A DNA stretch of 7,127 nt. It comes from an uncultured Oscillospiraceae bacterium (lineage in GTDB: Bacteria > Bacillota > Clostridia > Oscillospirales > Oscillospiraceae). Of this stretch, positions 1 through 6,474 are shown one piece after another; the stretch's first letter is position 1; every line of letters starts with the position of its first letter. The DNA lies in NCBI GenBank assembly GCA_934565425.1, contig CAKTHW010000078.1:1-7127 (forward strand), given 5' to 3'. The notes below the pieces were generated by a model, which was not told the origin of the DNA, made no database searches, and was given only the letters and a program-made list of their open reading frames with translations. The position numbers were made by a program, and so were the translations under genes.

Positions 1-810
1 GCTATGCTGGTGTCAACGATTTTGAACGCAGTCCTCGACCCCATTTTCATCCACTTCATCGGCTTCCACGGTGCCGCCATCGCCACGCTGCTCTCCCAGG
101 TGCTCTGCCTGCTGTTCATGCTGCTCTACCTGAAAAAGAAAGCGCTGTTTGCGTTCAAGCTCTCCGCGTTTGACAAAAGCGAGGTGTTGCCCCTCCTGCA
201 AAAAGCGATTCCTTCCGTTGTGCAGCAGAGCATCCCGGCCATCAGCACAACGTTCCTCACCGCCCTGGTCAGCACCTACAGCGTCACCGCCATCGCAGCC
301 TATGGGGTGACGGGAAAGCTGGAGACCATCCTGTTCTATCCGGCGATGGCCCTGAACATGGTCTTGACGACTATCATTGGCCAGTGCGTCGGCGGAGCAC
401 GGTATGACCGGGCCAAGGACTACCTGAAGTGTGCGCTGCGGTACGGCTGCGGCTTGCTCGTCATCCTCTCTGTTTTGGTGGTCGGGTTCGCCAAACAGCT
501 CTCCGGCCTGTTCGTCCAGAGCAATGGGGTGGCGGCCATTGTTGGGACCTATTTCCTCATCGTCAGCGTCGGGTACATTCTGAACACGGTCACAAACTGC
601 TGCCTCGGCACTCTCAACGGCATGGGCAAGCCCGCAAGGAGCATGTTCCTGATGATCTTCTACTATATTGTCGTTCGGATGCCCCTGGCCTATCTCCACT
701 CCCATCTGGGCTTTGGCCTGAACGGGATTTGGGTCGCGGTGCTGGTGAGCTATGTGGTGGCCAGCGTCGCCGCTGGCGTCTCTGGGACCATGTCGTTCAA
801 AAAAGGATGA
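1..810 (+). CDS. MATE-family multidrug/organic cation antiporter, C-terminal part (5' end outside window)
   Basis: The reading frame is open from base 1 and ends in TGA at 808-810; the ATG at base 4 is very probably an internal methionine. About 269 residues are visible, against roughly 450 for a complete MATE protein, so about 180 N-terminal residues are missing. The visible part begins with the segment typical of the end of the first MATE lobe (N8..LDPIFI, then GAAIATLLSQ at 23-32) and a helix at about 24-43. A cytosolic lysine-rich loop (KKK at 44-46) follows, and then the second six-helix lobe, opening with AIPSVVQQS at 69-77. Further hydrophobic segments lie at about 80-100, 108-128, 147-166, 178-198, 213-231 and 240-260. 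GxxNGMGKP around 202-210 is also family-like. MATE proteins export drugs or organic cations in exchange for Na+ or H+ across the cytoplasmic membrane; the substrate cannot be told here. It converges on the phosphopantetheinyl transferase gene. Confidence 0.88.
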   Translation, partial: AMLVSTILNAVLDPIFIHFIGFHGAAIATLLSQVLCLLFMLLYLKKKALFAFKLSAFDKSEVLPLLQKAIPSVVQQSIPAISTTFLTALVSTYSVTAIAAYGVTGKLETILFYPAMALNMVLTTIIGQCVGGARYDRAKDYLKCALRYGCGLLVILSVLVVGFAKQLSGLFVQSNGVAAIVGTYFLIVSVGYILNTVTNCCLGTLNGMGKPARSMFLMIFYYIVVRMPLAYLHSHLGFGLNGIWVAVLVSYVVASVAAGVSGTMSFKKG

Positions 811-817
811 TTTGGCC

Positions 818-1471
818 TTAAAACAGCGCTGTTTTTTCGACCAGTTGCAGCCGCAATTCCGGCATAGCCATCGCCTGAACGCAAACCCCAAGATGATAGC
901 GACAGTCCCAAAAGGAGGGAAGTGCCACAGAAAAGCCGGGCACAGAAATATTCGCTTTTTTGCTCACCGAAAAATCCCGGAACCTGGCCTGCAACCCCAG
1001 CCCGATGGCCTTGGAGTAAGCCTCCTTCAAGCACCACACATCAAAAAAAGCGGACAAGCGTTCCCGTTCCTCCAGCCCGTCCAGCTCTACCTGTTCTGCT
1101 GCCGACAACGCTCGAAACACTGCCGGCCGCACCGGCCGCTCTACCTGGATATCCACCCCCAGCGGCACCGCACCTACGGCGCAGACTACCCACTCACCGG
1201 AGTGGGAGATGCTGTAGTGGAACTCGGGACGGGCAGGGAAGAAGGGCTTGCCCTCAGGGGTCACAGACCGCTCCGGCGGGAAGGCGTCCGCAGGGTAGGC
1301 GGTGCGGTAGGCCATCAGCGCCAGCAGATCGCCTGCCAAGCTGTGCTGTTGGCTCTGCTCCGGGAACCGGGACAGCTGTTCCAGCCGCTCCGGCCACAGT
1401 TTTTCGTGACATTCTGTCAGGGAAAGGGACGATTTTGCGATAGAATAGGCGTAGATCGTAATGGATTCCAT
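818..1471 (-). CDS. Sfp-type 4'-phosphopantetheinyl transferase
   Basis: A 217-residue protein, close to the usual length of Sfp-type enzymes (about 220-240). These cytosolic enzymes move the phosphopantetheine arm from coenzyme A to a serine of a carrier protein (acyl, peptidyl or aryl), turning it from apo to holo form. Visible marks are HYSISHSGEW at 85-94 (CoA-binding region), GVDIQ at 105-109 with the Mg2+-binding Asp107, and WCLKEAYSKAIGLGL at 146-160, the W-x-x-KEA-x-x-K signature with catalytic Glu150 and Lys154. Sfp has Glu at the position of Gln109. The start at 1471 was chosen because GGGAGG lies 4 bases upstream and the protein aligns from there; a TTG 33 bases further upstream falls inside a terminator hairpin. 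No polyketide or nonribosomal peptide genes are nearby, so the target carrier protein is unknown. It sits only 18 bases after the terminator of the upstream gene on the same strand and has no visible promoter of its own. Confidence 0.9.
   Translation of the reverse strand: MESITIYAYSIAKSSLSLTECHEKLWPERLEQLSRFPEQSQQHSLAGDLLALMAYRTAYPADAFPPERSVTPEGKPFFPARPEFHYSISHSGEWVVCAVGAVPLGVDIQVERPVRPAVFRALSAAEQVELDGLEERERLSAFFDVWCLKEAYSKAIGLGLQARFRDFSVSKKANISVPGFSVALPSFWDCRYHLGVCVQAMAMPELRLQLVEKTALF
820..837. terminator. Weak palindrome between converging genes, possible terminator
   Basis: AAAACAGCGCTGTTTT at 820-835 is a perfect 16-bp palindrome, followed by two more T. It starts 9 bases after the MATE stop codon and lies within the last codons of the converging transferase gene. 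With a 4-base loop the stem has a single G-C pair, so it would be weak. The position and T-tract suggest a terminator for the MATE transcript; the low stem stability argues against a strong one. Confidence 0.3.
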
Positions 1472-1475
1472 AAAA

Positions 1476-1481
1476 CCTCCC
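1476..1481 (-). promoter_or_regulatory. Ribosome binding site fixing the transferase start
   Basis: On the minus strand this reads GGGAGG, followed by TTTT and then the ATG at 1471-1469. The match to the Shine-Dalgarno consensus is strong, with a rather short spacing of 4 bases. It decides in favour of the ATG over the upstream in-frame TTG at 1504. Confidence 0.75.
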
Positions 1482-1489
1482 AAATTCAG

Positions 1490-1524
1490 AAAAGACCAGC
1501 GCAACCGATACGCTGGTCTTTTTT
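1490..1524 (-). terminator. Strong intrinsic terminator after the DUF6273 gene (bidirectional in form)
   Basis: AAAAGACCAGCG (1490-1501) pairs perfectly with CGCTGGTCTTTT (1511-1522) across a 9-base loop, giving a 12-bp stem with eight inner pairs rich in G-C. Read on the minus strand, the hairpin follows the DUF6273 stop codon by only a few bases and ends in a run of four T. Read on the plus strand, it ends in six T (1519-1524), so it could stop transcription both ways. The downstream transferase gene starts only 18 bases beyond it. Confidence 0.85.
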
Positions 1525-1528
1525 GTTC

Positions 1529-2695
1529 TCATTGATAGCTGACCCAAACGGTGGGACGCACCTTCATCACGGCATTCACCGGATAACCGGCTTCCATGAT
1601 GGTGCCATACGGGTCAACGAACATGGCACAGTCCTTCTGGGTGCCCGGCGTGCGCAGCCACCAGTTGCATTTGACTGGCTTGATCTGGCTGCCATAGGCC
1701 GCCCACTCTTTGTTGCTCAGCAGGAACACCTTGCTCTTGGCGTCGCTGTCCCGCAGCATGGCCTGTTCCTCGGCGGAGAAGGTCTCCGTCATCCAGCTGT
1801 CATTCAGCCAGCGGCACAGGGAAGAGTCCGTCCAAGAAACATCAGATTGTTTCTCCTGGAAACACTGCGGCTCCTTTAACGGCTTCTCCAGCGTCAGCAG
1901 CGCTCCATCGGACTGTGCATCCAGCACCACCCAGTCGCAGGTGCCGAAGGGAACGGTGTCCCCCACCTGGGCGCTTTGCAGCAGTCGGGTCTCGGCGGTC
2001 ACCAGTTGGGTCTGGCTGTCCTGGTAGTTGCCCAGCTTGCGGAGATGGAAGGCGGCCTTCTGGTATTTGCCCTTCTCCATATGCTGCATGGCCAGCTGAT
2101 ACCGGGCGTCTGTCTCCTTGTCCGCGCTGTCCTCATACCCCTTCAAGTCGGCAAAGGTGTCCATGGCCTTGCCATAGTGGGAAGTGGTCATGCAGAGCTG
2201 GGCGAATTGATACTTGCCCCAGTTGGTCTGATAAGCCACCCCAGCGGCCAACAGCAGCGCCAACAGCAGGCAGAACACCACCAATGCCGGGTGTCCCTTC
2301 CGGGCCAGGTGGCGGTAGTGGTGGGCACACTCCGCTGCCAGGGCGTCGGCGTCCCGGTAGCCGGGCAGCTTCTGGAACGCACTCTCCGCCAGAGAGAACT
2401 CTTCCGCCGTCACCGCAGCCTCCTTGGCCGCCACCGCAGCTTCATAGGCCGCCTCCCAGCCGTCCTTGGAGATCTCCTCCGCCTTGGCACGGTATTCCGC
2501 CGCCTGTGCCGCGCAATCCGGGTCATCGGGGATGCCCTCCAGCAGCTCCGCCGCTCGGTTGTAGAAGTGGGCCTGATCCCGGAAATCCAATGCCATGCCG
2601 GCGCCGATGACCTGCTTTTCCGCCAGCTCCCGGCGCTGCTCCGGGGTCAGCACGGGTGGCGCCTTCTTCTTTTTTTTCTTCTTATCGTCAGCCAT
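1529..2695 (-). CDS. Single-pass membrane protein with helical repeats and C-terminal DUF6273 domain
   Basis: A 388-residue protein of unknown function. The order is: a lysine stretch (seven Lys at 5-11); a helical, alanine-rich TPR-like part (about 38-130); one hydrophobic segment at about 136-154, preceded by basic residues (ARKGH); more TPR-like helices (about 158-240); and a C-terminal DUF6273-like domain (about 245-386). The last is recognised from FGTCDWVVLDA at 250-260, SWTDSSLCRWLNDSW at 287-301, FLLSNKEW at 324-331, NWWLRTPG at 344-351 and VRPTVWV at 379-385. The positive-inside rule puts the N-terminus in the cytosol and the DUF6273 domain outside, without a cleavable signal peptide. 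The start at 2695 has GGAG 8 bases upstream. The gene has its own promoter (2729-2757) and terminator (1490-1524), so it is probably monocistronic or partly read through into the transferase gene. DUF6273 proteins are common in gut Clostridia; a binding or surface role is only a guess. Confidence 0.82.
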   Translation of the reverse strand: MADDKKKKKKKAPPVLTPEQRRELAEKQVIGAGMALDFRDQAHFYNRAAELLEGIPDDPDCAAQAAEYRAKAEEISKDGWEAAYEAAVAAKEAAVTAEEFSLAESAFQKLPGYRDADALAAECAHHYRHLARKGHPALVVFCLLLALLLAAGVAYQTNWGKYQFAQLCMTTSHYGKAMDTFADLKGYEDSADKETDARYQLAMQHMEKGKYQKAAFHLRKLGNYQDSQTQLVTAETRLLQSAQVGDTVPFGTCDWVVLDAQSDGALLTLEKPLKEPQCFQEKQSDVSWTDSSLCRWLNDSWMTETFSAEEQAMLRDSDAKSKVFLLSNKEWAAYGSQIKPVKCNWWLRTPGTQKDCAMFVDPYGTIMEAGYPVNAVMKVRPTVWVSYQ

Positions 2696-2728
2696 AATCT
2701 TTTCTCCGATTCACTAAAATCACAGGTT

Positions 2729-2757
2729 ATTATAAGTGCTTTTCCCGCAAAACACAA
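2729..2757 (-). promoter_or_regulatory. Sigma-A promoter of the DUF6273 gene
   Basis: On the minus strand a perfect TATAAT (2734-2729) is preceded, after 17 bases, by TTGTGT (2757-2752; 4 of 6 to TTGACA). It lies in the 69-bp gap between the Crp-type gene stop and the DUF6273 start, with a leader of about 25-30 bases. No terminator hairpin is visible behind the Crp-type gene, so read-through from upstream may add to it. Confidence 0.72.
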
Positions 2758-2764
2758 CCCCAAC

Positions 2765-3421
2765 TTACGCCTCGAACCCCTGCCGGGCGCACTGCTCCAA
2801 TCCGCTGGCGTCCAGGATGCGCAGGCTGCCGTAGCCGGTCTGCAGCAGGCCACAACGGACGAACCGATTCAACACCCGACTGGCGGTGACCCGACTGACG
2901 CTGACCGCGGCGGCGATCTCCTCTTGGGTGCAGTGGATGACGTGTTCCTCGTCCTCCGGCACCGAGAGCAGGTAGCGTGCGATGCGCTGATCTGCCCTTA
3001 AAAAGGCCATGGTGTCCACGTGGTCGGACAGCATCCGCACCGTCCGGGCCAGCACTCGGGTGATGGTCAGCAAGATCTGCGGGTTCTGCTGCATCTCCTC
3101 CTCCAGGGTGGGGCGGTCGATGACCACGATCTCACAGCGGGTGACGGTGATGGCGGAGGAGACCCGGGGGAGTTCGTCAAAGAAGGACGCTTCGCCGAAG
3201 ACGTTGCCCGCCTCATAGACAGTCAGGATCTTCTCGCTGCCGTCCTCCGAGTTGATGAACACCTTCACGCGACCGGACTTCAGGTAGTAGAACCGGTCGG
3301 CGGGGGAGCCTTGCAGGTAGATGAGCTTGCCGGGGGGGAAGGGGACGGTGTGGTGGTGGGTCCCAAAGGCCGACCAGCTGTTTTCCGGCAGTCCCAGTTC
3401 CTTGATGCTGAAATACCCCAT
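2765..3421 (-). CDS. Crp/Fnr-family transcriptional regulator
   Basis: A 218-residue protein, normal for the Crp/Fnr family. The N-terminal cyclic-nucleotide-binding fold (about 12-125) shows the beta-roll glycines (PPGKLIYLQGSPADRFYYL, 29-47; G72) and the cassette FGEASFFDELPR at 75-86. This is followed by VSS rather than the SA/ST that usually follows Arg in cAMP-binding members, so the ligand is uncertain. A long dimerisation helix (about 107-137) leads to a C-terminal winged helix-turn-helix (about 140-215) with TQEEIAAAVSVSRVTASRVL at 165-184. The recognition helix carries Arg177, Val178, Ser181 and Arg182. There is no N-terminal cysteine cluster as in Fnr, so Fe-S oxygen sensing of the Fnr kind is unlikely. 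GGAGG lies 7 bases upstream of the ATG. The gene diverges from leuC, and the shared region holds a candidate Crp-type operator over its own -10, suggesting autorepression and control of leuCDB. Confidence 0.92.
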   Translation of the reverse strand: MGYFSIKELGLPENSWSAFGTHHHTVPFPPGKLIYLQGSPADRFYYLKSGRVKVFINSEDGSEKILTVYEAGNVFGEASFFDELPRVSSAITVTRCEIVVIDRPTLEEEMQQNPQILLTITRVLARTVRMLSDHVDTMAFLRADQRIARYLLSVPEDEEHVIHCTQEEIAAAVSVSRVTASRVLNRFVRCGLLQTGYGSLRILDASGLEQCARQGFEA

Positions 3422-3445
3422 GTTTTTCCCTCCATTCTCTACTAG

Positions 3446-3475
3446 ATTGTAACATAGTTAACATTCAACTGTCAA
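3446..3475 (-). promoter_or_regulatory. Sigma-A promoter of the Crp-type regulator gene
   Basis: On the minus strand a perfect TTGACA (3475-3470) is followed after 18 bases by TACAAT (3451-3446, 5 of 6). The predicted start is near 3439, giving a leader under 20 bases before the ATG at 3421. This promoter overlaps the leuC promoter on the other strand, so polymerase is unlikely to occupy both at once. Confidence 0.75.
3448..3463. promoter_or_regulatory. Candidate Crp/Fnr-type operator in the divergent region
   Basis: TGTAACATAGTTAACA has the 5-6-5 layout of Crp-family sites, with half-sites TGTAA and (opposite strand) TGTTA, that is TGTWA on both sides. It covers the -10 of the regulator's own promoter, and its centre (3455.5) lies 41.5 bp upstream of the predicted leuC start at about 3497. 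The motif is AT-rich and imperfect, so chance is possible; its position is what makes it credible. Confidence 0.45.
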
Positions 3476-3481
3476 AAAGTT

Positions 3482-3490
3482 TGCCATAAT
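3482..3490 (+). promoter_or_regulatory. leuC promoter, extended -10 element with poor -35
   Basis: TGC followed by CATAAT (3485-3490, 5 of 6) forms an extended -10. No good -35 is seen at the right distance (CATTCA at 3462-3467 with 17-bp spacing), which fits an activator-dependent promoter. The predicted start is near A3497. A short inverted repeat CACAA-T-TTGTG (3498-3508) lies just after it. Confidence 0.55.
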
Positions 3491-3512
3491 AACCTTACAC
3501 AATTTGTGGATT

Positions 3513-3520
3513 GAGGAGGA
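3513..3520 (+). promoter_or_regulatory. Ribosome binding site fixing the leuC start
   Basis: GAGGAGGA ends 7 bases before the ATG at 3528. It lies inside the reading frame that would begin at the TTG at 3504, so it supports 3528 as the true start; ATGs at 3534 and 3540 are less well spaced. Confidence 0.8.
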
Positions 3521-3527
3521 ATTTCAA

Positions 3528-4787
3528 ATGGGAATGACGATGACCCAGAAGATTCTGGCGAAACACGCCGGATTGCCCACCGTGGAAGTCGGCCAGCTCA
3601 TCGAGGCGAAGCTGGATCTGGTGCTCGGCAACGACATCACCGCTCCGGTGGCCATCAGCCAGTTTGAGAAGGCTGGCCTGACCCAGGTTTTCGATCAGGA
3701 TAAGATCGCCATCGTATTGGATCACTACACCCCCTGCAAGGACATCAAAGCCGCTCAGCTTTGCAAGACCGCACGGGATTTTGCACATAAGCACAACATC
3801 ACCCACTTCTTCGACGTGGGCCGCGTGGGCGTGGAACACGCGCTGCTGCCCGAACAGGGCCTGGCTCTGCCCGGTGAAGTCATCATCGGCGCAGACTCCC
3901 ACACCTGCACCTACGGCGCTCTGGGCGCTTTCTCCACCGGCATCGGCTCCACCGACATGGCCGCCGGCATGGCCACCGGCCTGTCCTGGTTCAAGGTGCC
4001 GCCTGCCATCAAGGTGGAACTGAAGGGGAAGCTCCAGCCCTACGTCAGCGGCAAGGACGTCATCCTCCACCTGATCGGCATGATCGGCGTGGACGGCGCG
4101 CTCTATCAGTCCCTGGAATTTGCCGGGGAAGGGGTCAGCGAGCTGACTATGGATGACCGGTTCACCATCGCCAACATGGCCATCGAGGCCGGTGCCAAGA
4201 ACGGCATCTTCCCGGTGGATGAGAAGACCCTGGCCTATCTGGAAGGCCGTACCGACCGGAAGTTCGAGGCCGTCGAAGCCGACCCGGACGCGGTGTATGA
4301 ACGGGAGATCGTCATCGACCTGAACACCCTCCAGTCCACCGTGGCCATGCCCCACCTGCCCAGCAACACCAAGACGGTGAGTGAGGTGGCTGGTATGCCC
4401 ATCGACCAGGTGGTCATCGGCTCCTGCACCAACGGCCGTATCAGCGATATGCGCGCCGCAGCAGAAATTTTGAAGGGCCGCAAGGTGGCCGACGGCATCC
4501 GCTGCATCGTCCTGCCCGCCACCGAGGAGATCGTCCAGCAGATGATCGACGAGGGCATCTTCCAGACCTTCCTGGCCGCCGGTGCCGCTGTCTCCACCCC
4601 CACCTGTGGCCCCTGCCTGGGCGGTCACATGGGCTGTATGTGCGAGGGCGAGCGCTGCGTGTCCACCACCAACCGCAATTTCGTAGGCCGTATGGGTCAT
4701 GTGACCTCTGAGGTCATCCTGGCCAGCCCCACTGTGGCCGCAGCCTCCGCTGTGGCAGGCTGTGTGGCAGACCCGGCAAAGCTGTAA
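3528..4787 (+). CDS. leuC: 3-isopropylmalate dehydratase (isomerase) large subunit
   Basis: LeuC pairs with LeuD in the cytosol to convert 2-isopropylmalate to 3-isopropylmalate through dehydration and rehydration, the second step of leucine synthesis. At 419 residues it belongs to the shorter LeuC type of about 420 residues found in many Firmicutes and archaea; the enterobacterial type is nearer 465. Aconitase-family marks are clear: DHYTPCKD at 65-72, [13 protein letters not shown] at 121-133, GSCTNGR at 298-304, and [11 protein letters not shown] at 359-369. Cys300, Cys360 and Cys363 are the expected ligands of the [4Fe-4S] cluster, whose free iron binds substrate. [10 protein letters not shown] at 381-390 is also conserved. 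The start follows from the ribosome site at 3513-3520. leuD begins 12 bases downstream, with its Shine-Dalgarno sequence touching the leuC stop codon. Homoaconitase is the main alternative, but the leuD-leuB neighbours point to leucine. Confidence 0.96.
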   Translation: MGMTMTQKILAKHAGLPTVEVGQLIEAKLDLVLGNDITAPVAISQFEKAGLTQVFDQDKIAIVLDHYTPCKDIKAAQLCKTARDFAHKHNITHFFDVGRVGVEHALLPEQGLALPGEVIIGADSHTCTYGALGAFSTGIGSTDMAAGMATGLSWFKVPPAIKVELKGKLQPYVSGKDVILHLIGMIGVDGALYQSLEFAGEGVSELTMDDRFTIANMAIEAGAKNGIFPVDEKTLAYLEGRTDRKFEAVEADPDAVYEREIVIDLNTLQSTVAMPHLPSNTKTVSEVAGMPIDQVVIGSCTNGRISDMRAAAEILKGRKVADGIRCIVLPATEEIVQQMIDEGIFQTFLAAGAAVSTPTCGPCLGGHMGCMCEGERCVSTTNRNFVGRMGHVTSEVILASPTVAAASAVAGCVADPAKL

Positions 4788-4799
4788 GGAGGAATTACC

Positions 4800-5288
4800 A
4801 TGGCGAAAATTTATGTATATGGCGACAACGTGGATACCGACGTCATCATCCCCGCCCGCTACCTGAACGCACCGGACGAAAAGAGCCTGGCCTCCCACTG
4901 CATGGAGGATATCGACGCGGACTTTGCCACCACCGTGGAACCTGGTGACATCATCGTCGGCGGCGCCAACTTCGGCTGCGGCTCCTCCCGTGAGCACGCC
5001 CCCTTGGCCATCAAGGCCTGCGGGGTCAAGTGCGTCATCGCCGCATCCTTTGCCCGCATCTTCTACCGCAACGCCATCAACATCGGCTTCCCCATCATGG
5101 AGTGTCCGGAAGCGGCGGCAGACATCAAGTCCGGCGACCAGATCGACGTGGACTTTGCCACCGGCAAGATCGTCAACCAGACCACCAGCAAGACCTATCA
5201 GGCGGCACCCTTCCCCGAGTTCATCAACGGCATCATCGACAACGGCGGTCTGATGGCCTCTCTGAAGGCACGCGGCATCGCAAAGTGA
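4800..5288 (+). CDS. leuD: 3-isopropylmalate dehydratase (isomerase) small subunit
   Basis: A 162-residue swivelling domain that completes the active site of LeuC, matching the short LeuD form that accompanies the 420-residue LeuC type. The N-terminal [14 protein letters not shown] at 9-22 is a hallmark. [13 protein letters not shown] at 56-68 is the conserved loop bearing the Ser-Ser-Arg-Glu residues that bind substrate carboxylate. [16 protein letters not shown] at 83-98 is also typical. The loop after RYL reads [15 protein letters not shown], the region that helps select the substrate side chain in this family. AAGGAGG overlaps the leuC stop codon and lies 7 bases before the ATG, so the two subunits are likely translationally coupled. 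leuB starts 16 bases after its TGA. Confidence 0.96.
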   Translation: MAKIYVYGDNVDTDVIIPARYLNAPDEKSLASHCMEDIDADFATTVEPGDIIVGGANFGCGSSREHAPLAIKACGVKCVIAASFARIFYRNAINIGFPIMECPEAAADIKSGDQIDVDFATGKIVNQTTSKTYQAAPFPEFINGIIDNGGLMASLKARGIAK

Positions 5289-5304
5289 GAAAGGAAGACA
5301 GAGT

Positions 5305-6378
5305 ATGAAGTTCAAGATCGCAGTCATCCCCGGCGACGGCATCGGCCCTGAGATCGTCGCGGCGGCACAGAACGTGATGGAAGGCATTTCCGAAAAGTTC
5401 GGCCATGAATTTGAATATGAAGAAGTCCTGCTGGGCGGCGTGGCAACCGACGCCTGCGGCAAGAGCTACCCTGACGGCACCGCAGAGCGCTGTAAAGCCT
5501 GTGACGCCGTGCTGCTGGGTGCGGTAGGCACCCCCAAGTACGGCAGCGACAAGCCCGCAGAACAGCGCCCTGAGACCGCTCTGCTGGCCATCCGCAAGGA
5601 TCTGGGCCTGTTCGTCAACCTCCGTCCCGCCATGCTCCGTCCCGCTCTGGTGGATACCTGCCCGCTGCGGAAGGAGACGGCAGAAAAGGGCATTGACCTG
5701 ATCATCTGTCGGGAGCTGACCGGCGGCGTGTACTTCGGTAAGCGGGAACGCTATCAGACCGAGGATCGGGGCGAGGAAGCCACCGACCTGATGGCCTATT
5801 CCGAGATGGAGATCGAGCGCATCGGCAGACGTGCCTTTGAGCTGGCACGGCTGCGCCGGAAGAAAGTCACCAGCGTGGACAAAGCCAACGTCCTGGCTAC
5901 CTCCCGCCTGTGGCGGGAAGTGATGCACCGGCTGGCGGCAGAGTATCCCGACGTGGAATTTGAGGATATGCTGGTGGACAACACCGCCATGCAGCTGGTC
6001 AAGAACCCCAGCCAATTCGATGTAGTGGTTACCGAGAATATGTTCGGCGACATCCTCTCCGATGAAGCCTCCATGCTGGCAGGCTCCCTGGGCATGCTCC
6101 CCTCCGCCTCCCTGGGCGCCACCGCTCCCGGCCTGTACGAGCCCAGCCATGGCAGTGCCCCCAAGTACGCCGGTCTGGACAAGGCCAACCCCATCGCCAC
6201 CATCCTGTCTGTGTCCATGATGTTCAAGTACTCCCTGAACCTGCCCACCGAGGCACAGGCCATCGAGAACGCCGTGGACGCCGTCCTGGCAGAAGGTTGG
6301 CATACCTATGACATCCCCGGCAGCGGGGAAGAGGTGGGCACCAAGAAGATGGGTCAGCTCATCCGGGAACACCTGTAA
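5305..6378 (+). CDS. leuB: 3-isopropylmalate dehydrogenase
   Basis: A 357-residue, full-length NAD+-dependent oxidative decarboxylase that turns 3-isopropylmalate into 2-ketoisocaproate, the third step of leucine synthesis; it acts as a cytosolic dimer. PGDGIGPEI at 9-17 opens the fold. Glu90, Leu93 and Leu94 match the residues that recognise the isopropyl group in Thermus LeuB (87, 90, 91), separating it from isocitrate and homoisocitrate dehydrogenases. Arg97, Arg107 and Arg136 match the malate-binding arginines, and Tyr143 and Lys193 the catalytic pair. Asp225, Asp249 and Asp253 match the Mg2+ ligands ([12 protein letters not shown], 245-256). [13 protein letters not shown] at 278-290 and Asn295 form the NAD+ site. 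AAGGA lies 9 bases upstream of the ATG. It is the last gene of leuCDB, with a strong terminator 61 bases after the stop. Confidence 0.97.
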   Translation: MKFKIAVIPGDGIGPEIVAAAQNVMEGISEKFGHEFEYEEVLLGGVATDACGKSYPDGTAERCKACDAVLLGAVGTPKYGSDKPAEQRPETALLAIRKDLGLFVNLRPAMLRPALVDTCPLRKETAEKGIDLIICRELTGGVYFGKRERYQTEDRGEEATDLMAYSEMEIERIGRRAFELARLRRKKVTSVDKANVLATSRLWREVMHRLAAEYPDVEFEDMLVDNTAMQLVKNPSQFDVVVTENMFGDILSDEASMLAGSLGMLPSASLGATAPGLYEPSHGSAPKYAGLDKANPIATILSVSMMFKYSLNLPTEAQAIENAVDAVLAEGWHTYDIPGSGEEVGTKKMGQLIREHL

Positions 6379-6439
6379 GCGGGTCAGCTTCGGCAAAGTG
6401 ACGGTATTTTGCAGGAGCACAACGAGAAAATTGACACGG

Positions 6440-6474
6440 AAATGCACGGCAAATACGTTTGCCGTGCATTTTTT
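6440..6474 (+). terminator. Strong intrinsic terminator of the leuCDB operon
   Basis: AAATGCACGGCAAA (6440-6453) pairs perfectly with TTTGCCGTGCATTT (6458-6471) over a TACG tetraloop, giving a 14-bp stem followed by TTT (T-run 6469-6474). The opposite strand has only a short T-run, so it acts mainly on plus-strand transcripts. It separates leuB from the aminotransferase gene. Confidence 0.93.

Noticed and set aside
1472..1504. TTG start giving the transferase eleven extra residues
   Set aside because: The codon lies inside the terminator hairpin and has no ribosome site, while the ATG at 1471 has GGGAGG.
752..1879. Plus-strand open frame of 375 residues across the transferase and the DUF6273 3' end
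   Set aside because: It runs antisense to two supported genes and straight through a strong terminator hairpin, and has no recognisable domain.
2711..2726. TGTGA half-site (minus strand) downstream of the DUF6273 promoter as a Crp site
   Set aside because: The partner half is TGAAT rather than TCACA, so there is no inverted repeat.
3504..3527. TTG start giving leuC eight extra residues
   Set aside because: It would place the strong GAGGAGGA ribosome site inside the coding sequence; the ATG at 3528 is ideally spaced from it.
3495..5462. Long minus-strand open frame of 655 residues opposite leuC and leuD
   Set aside because: It is antisense to two unmistakable enzymes, is rich in Gly, His, Asp and Val in the low-complexity way expected of reverse-strand frames in GC-rich genes, and shows no family motif.
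6431..6459. TTGACA just before the leu terminator as a promoter
   Set aside because: The hexamer at the right distance is TACGTT, and the start would fall within the terminator stem.
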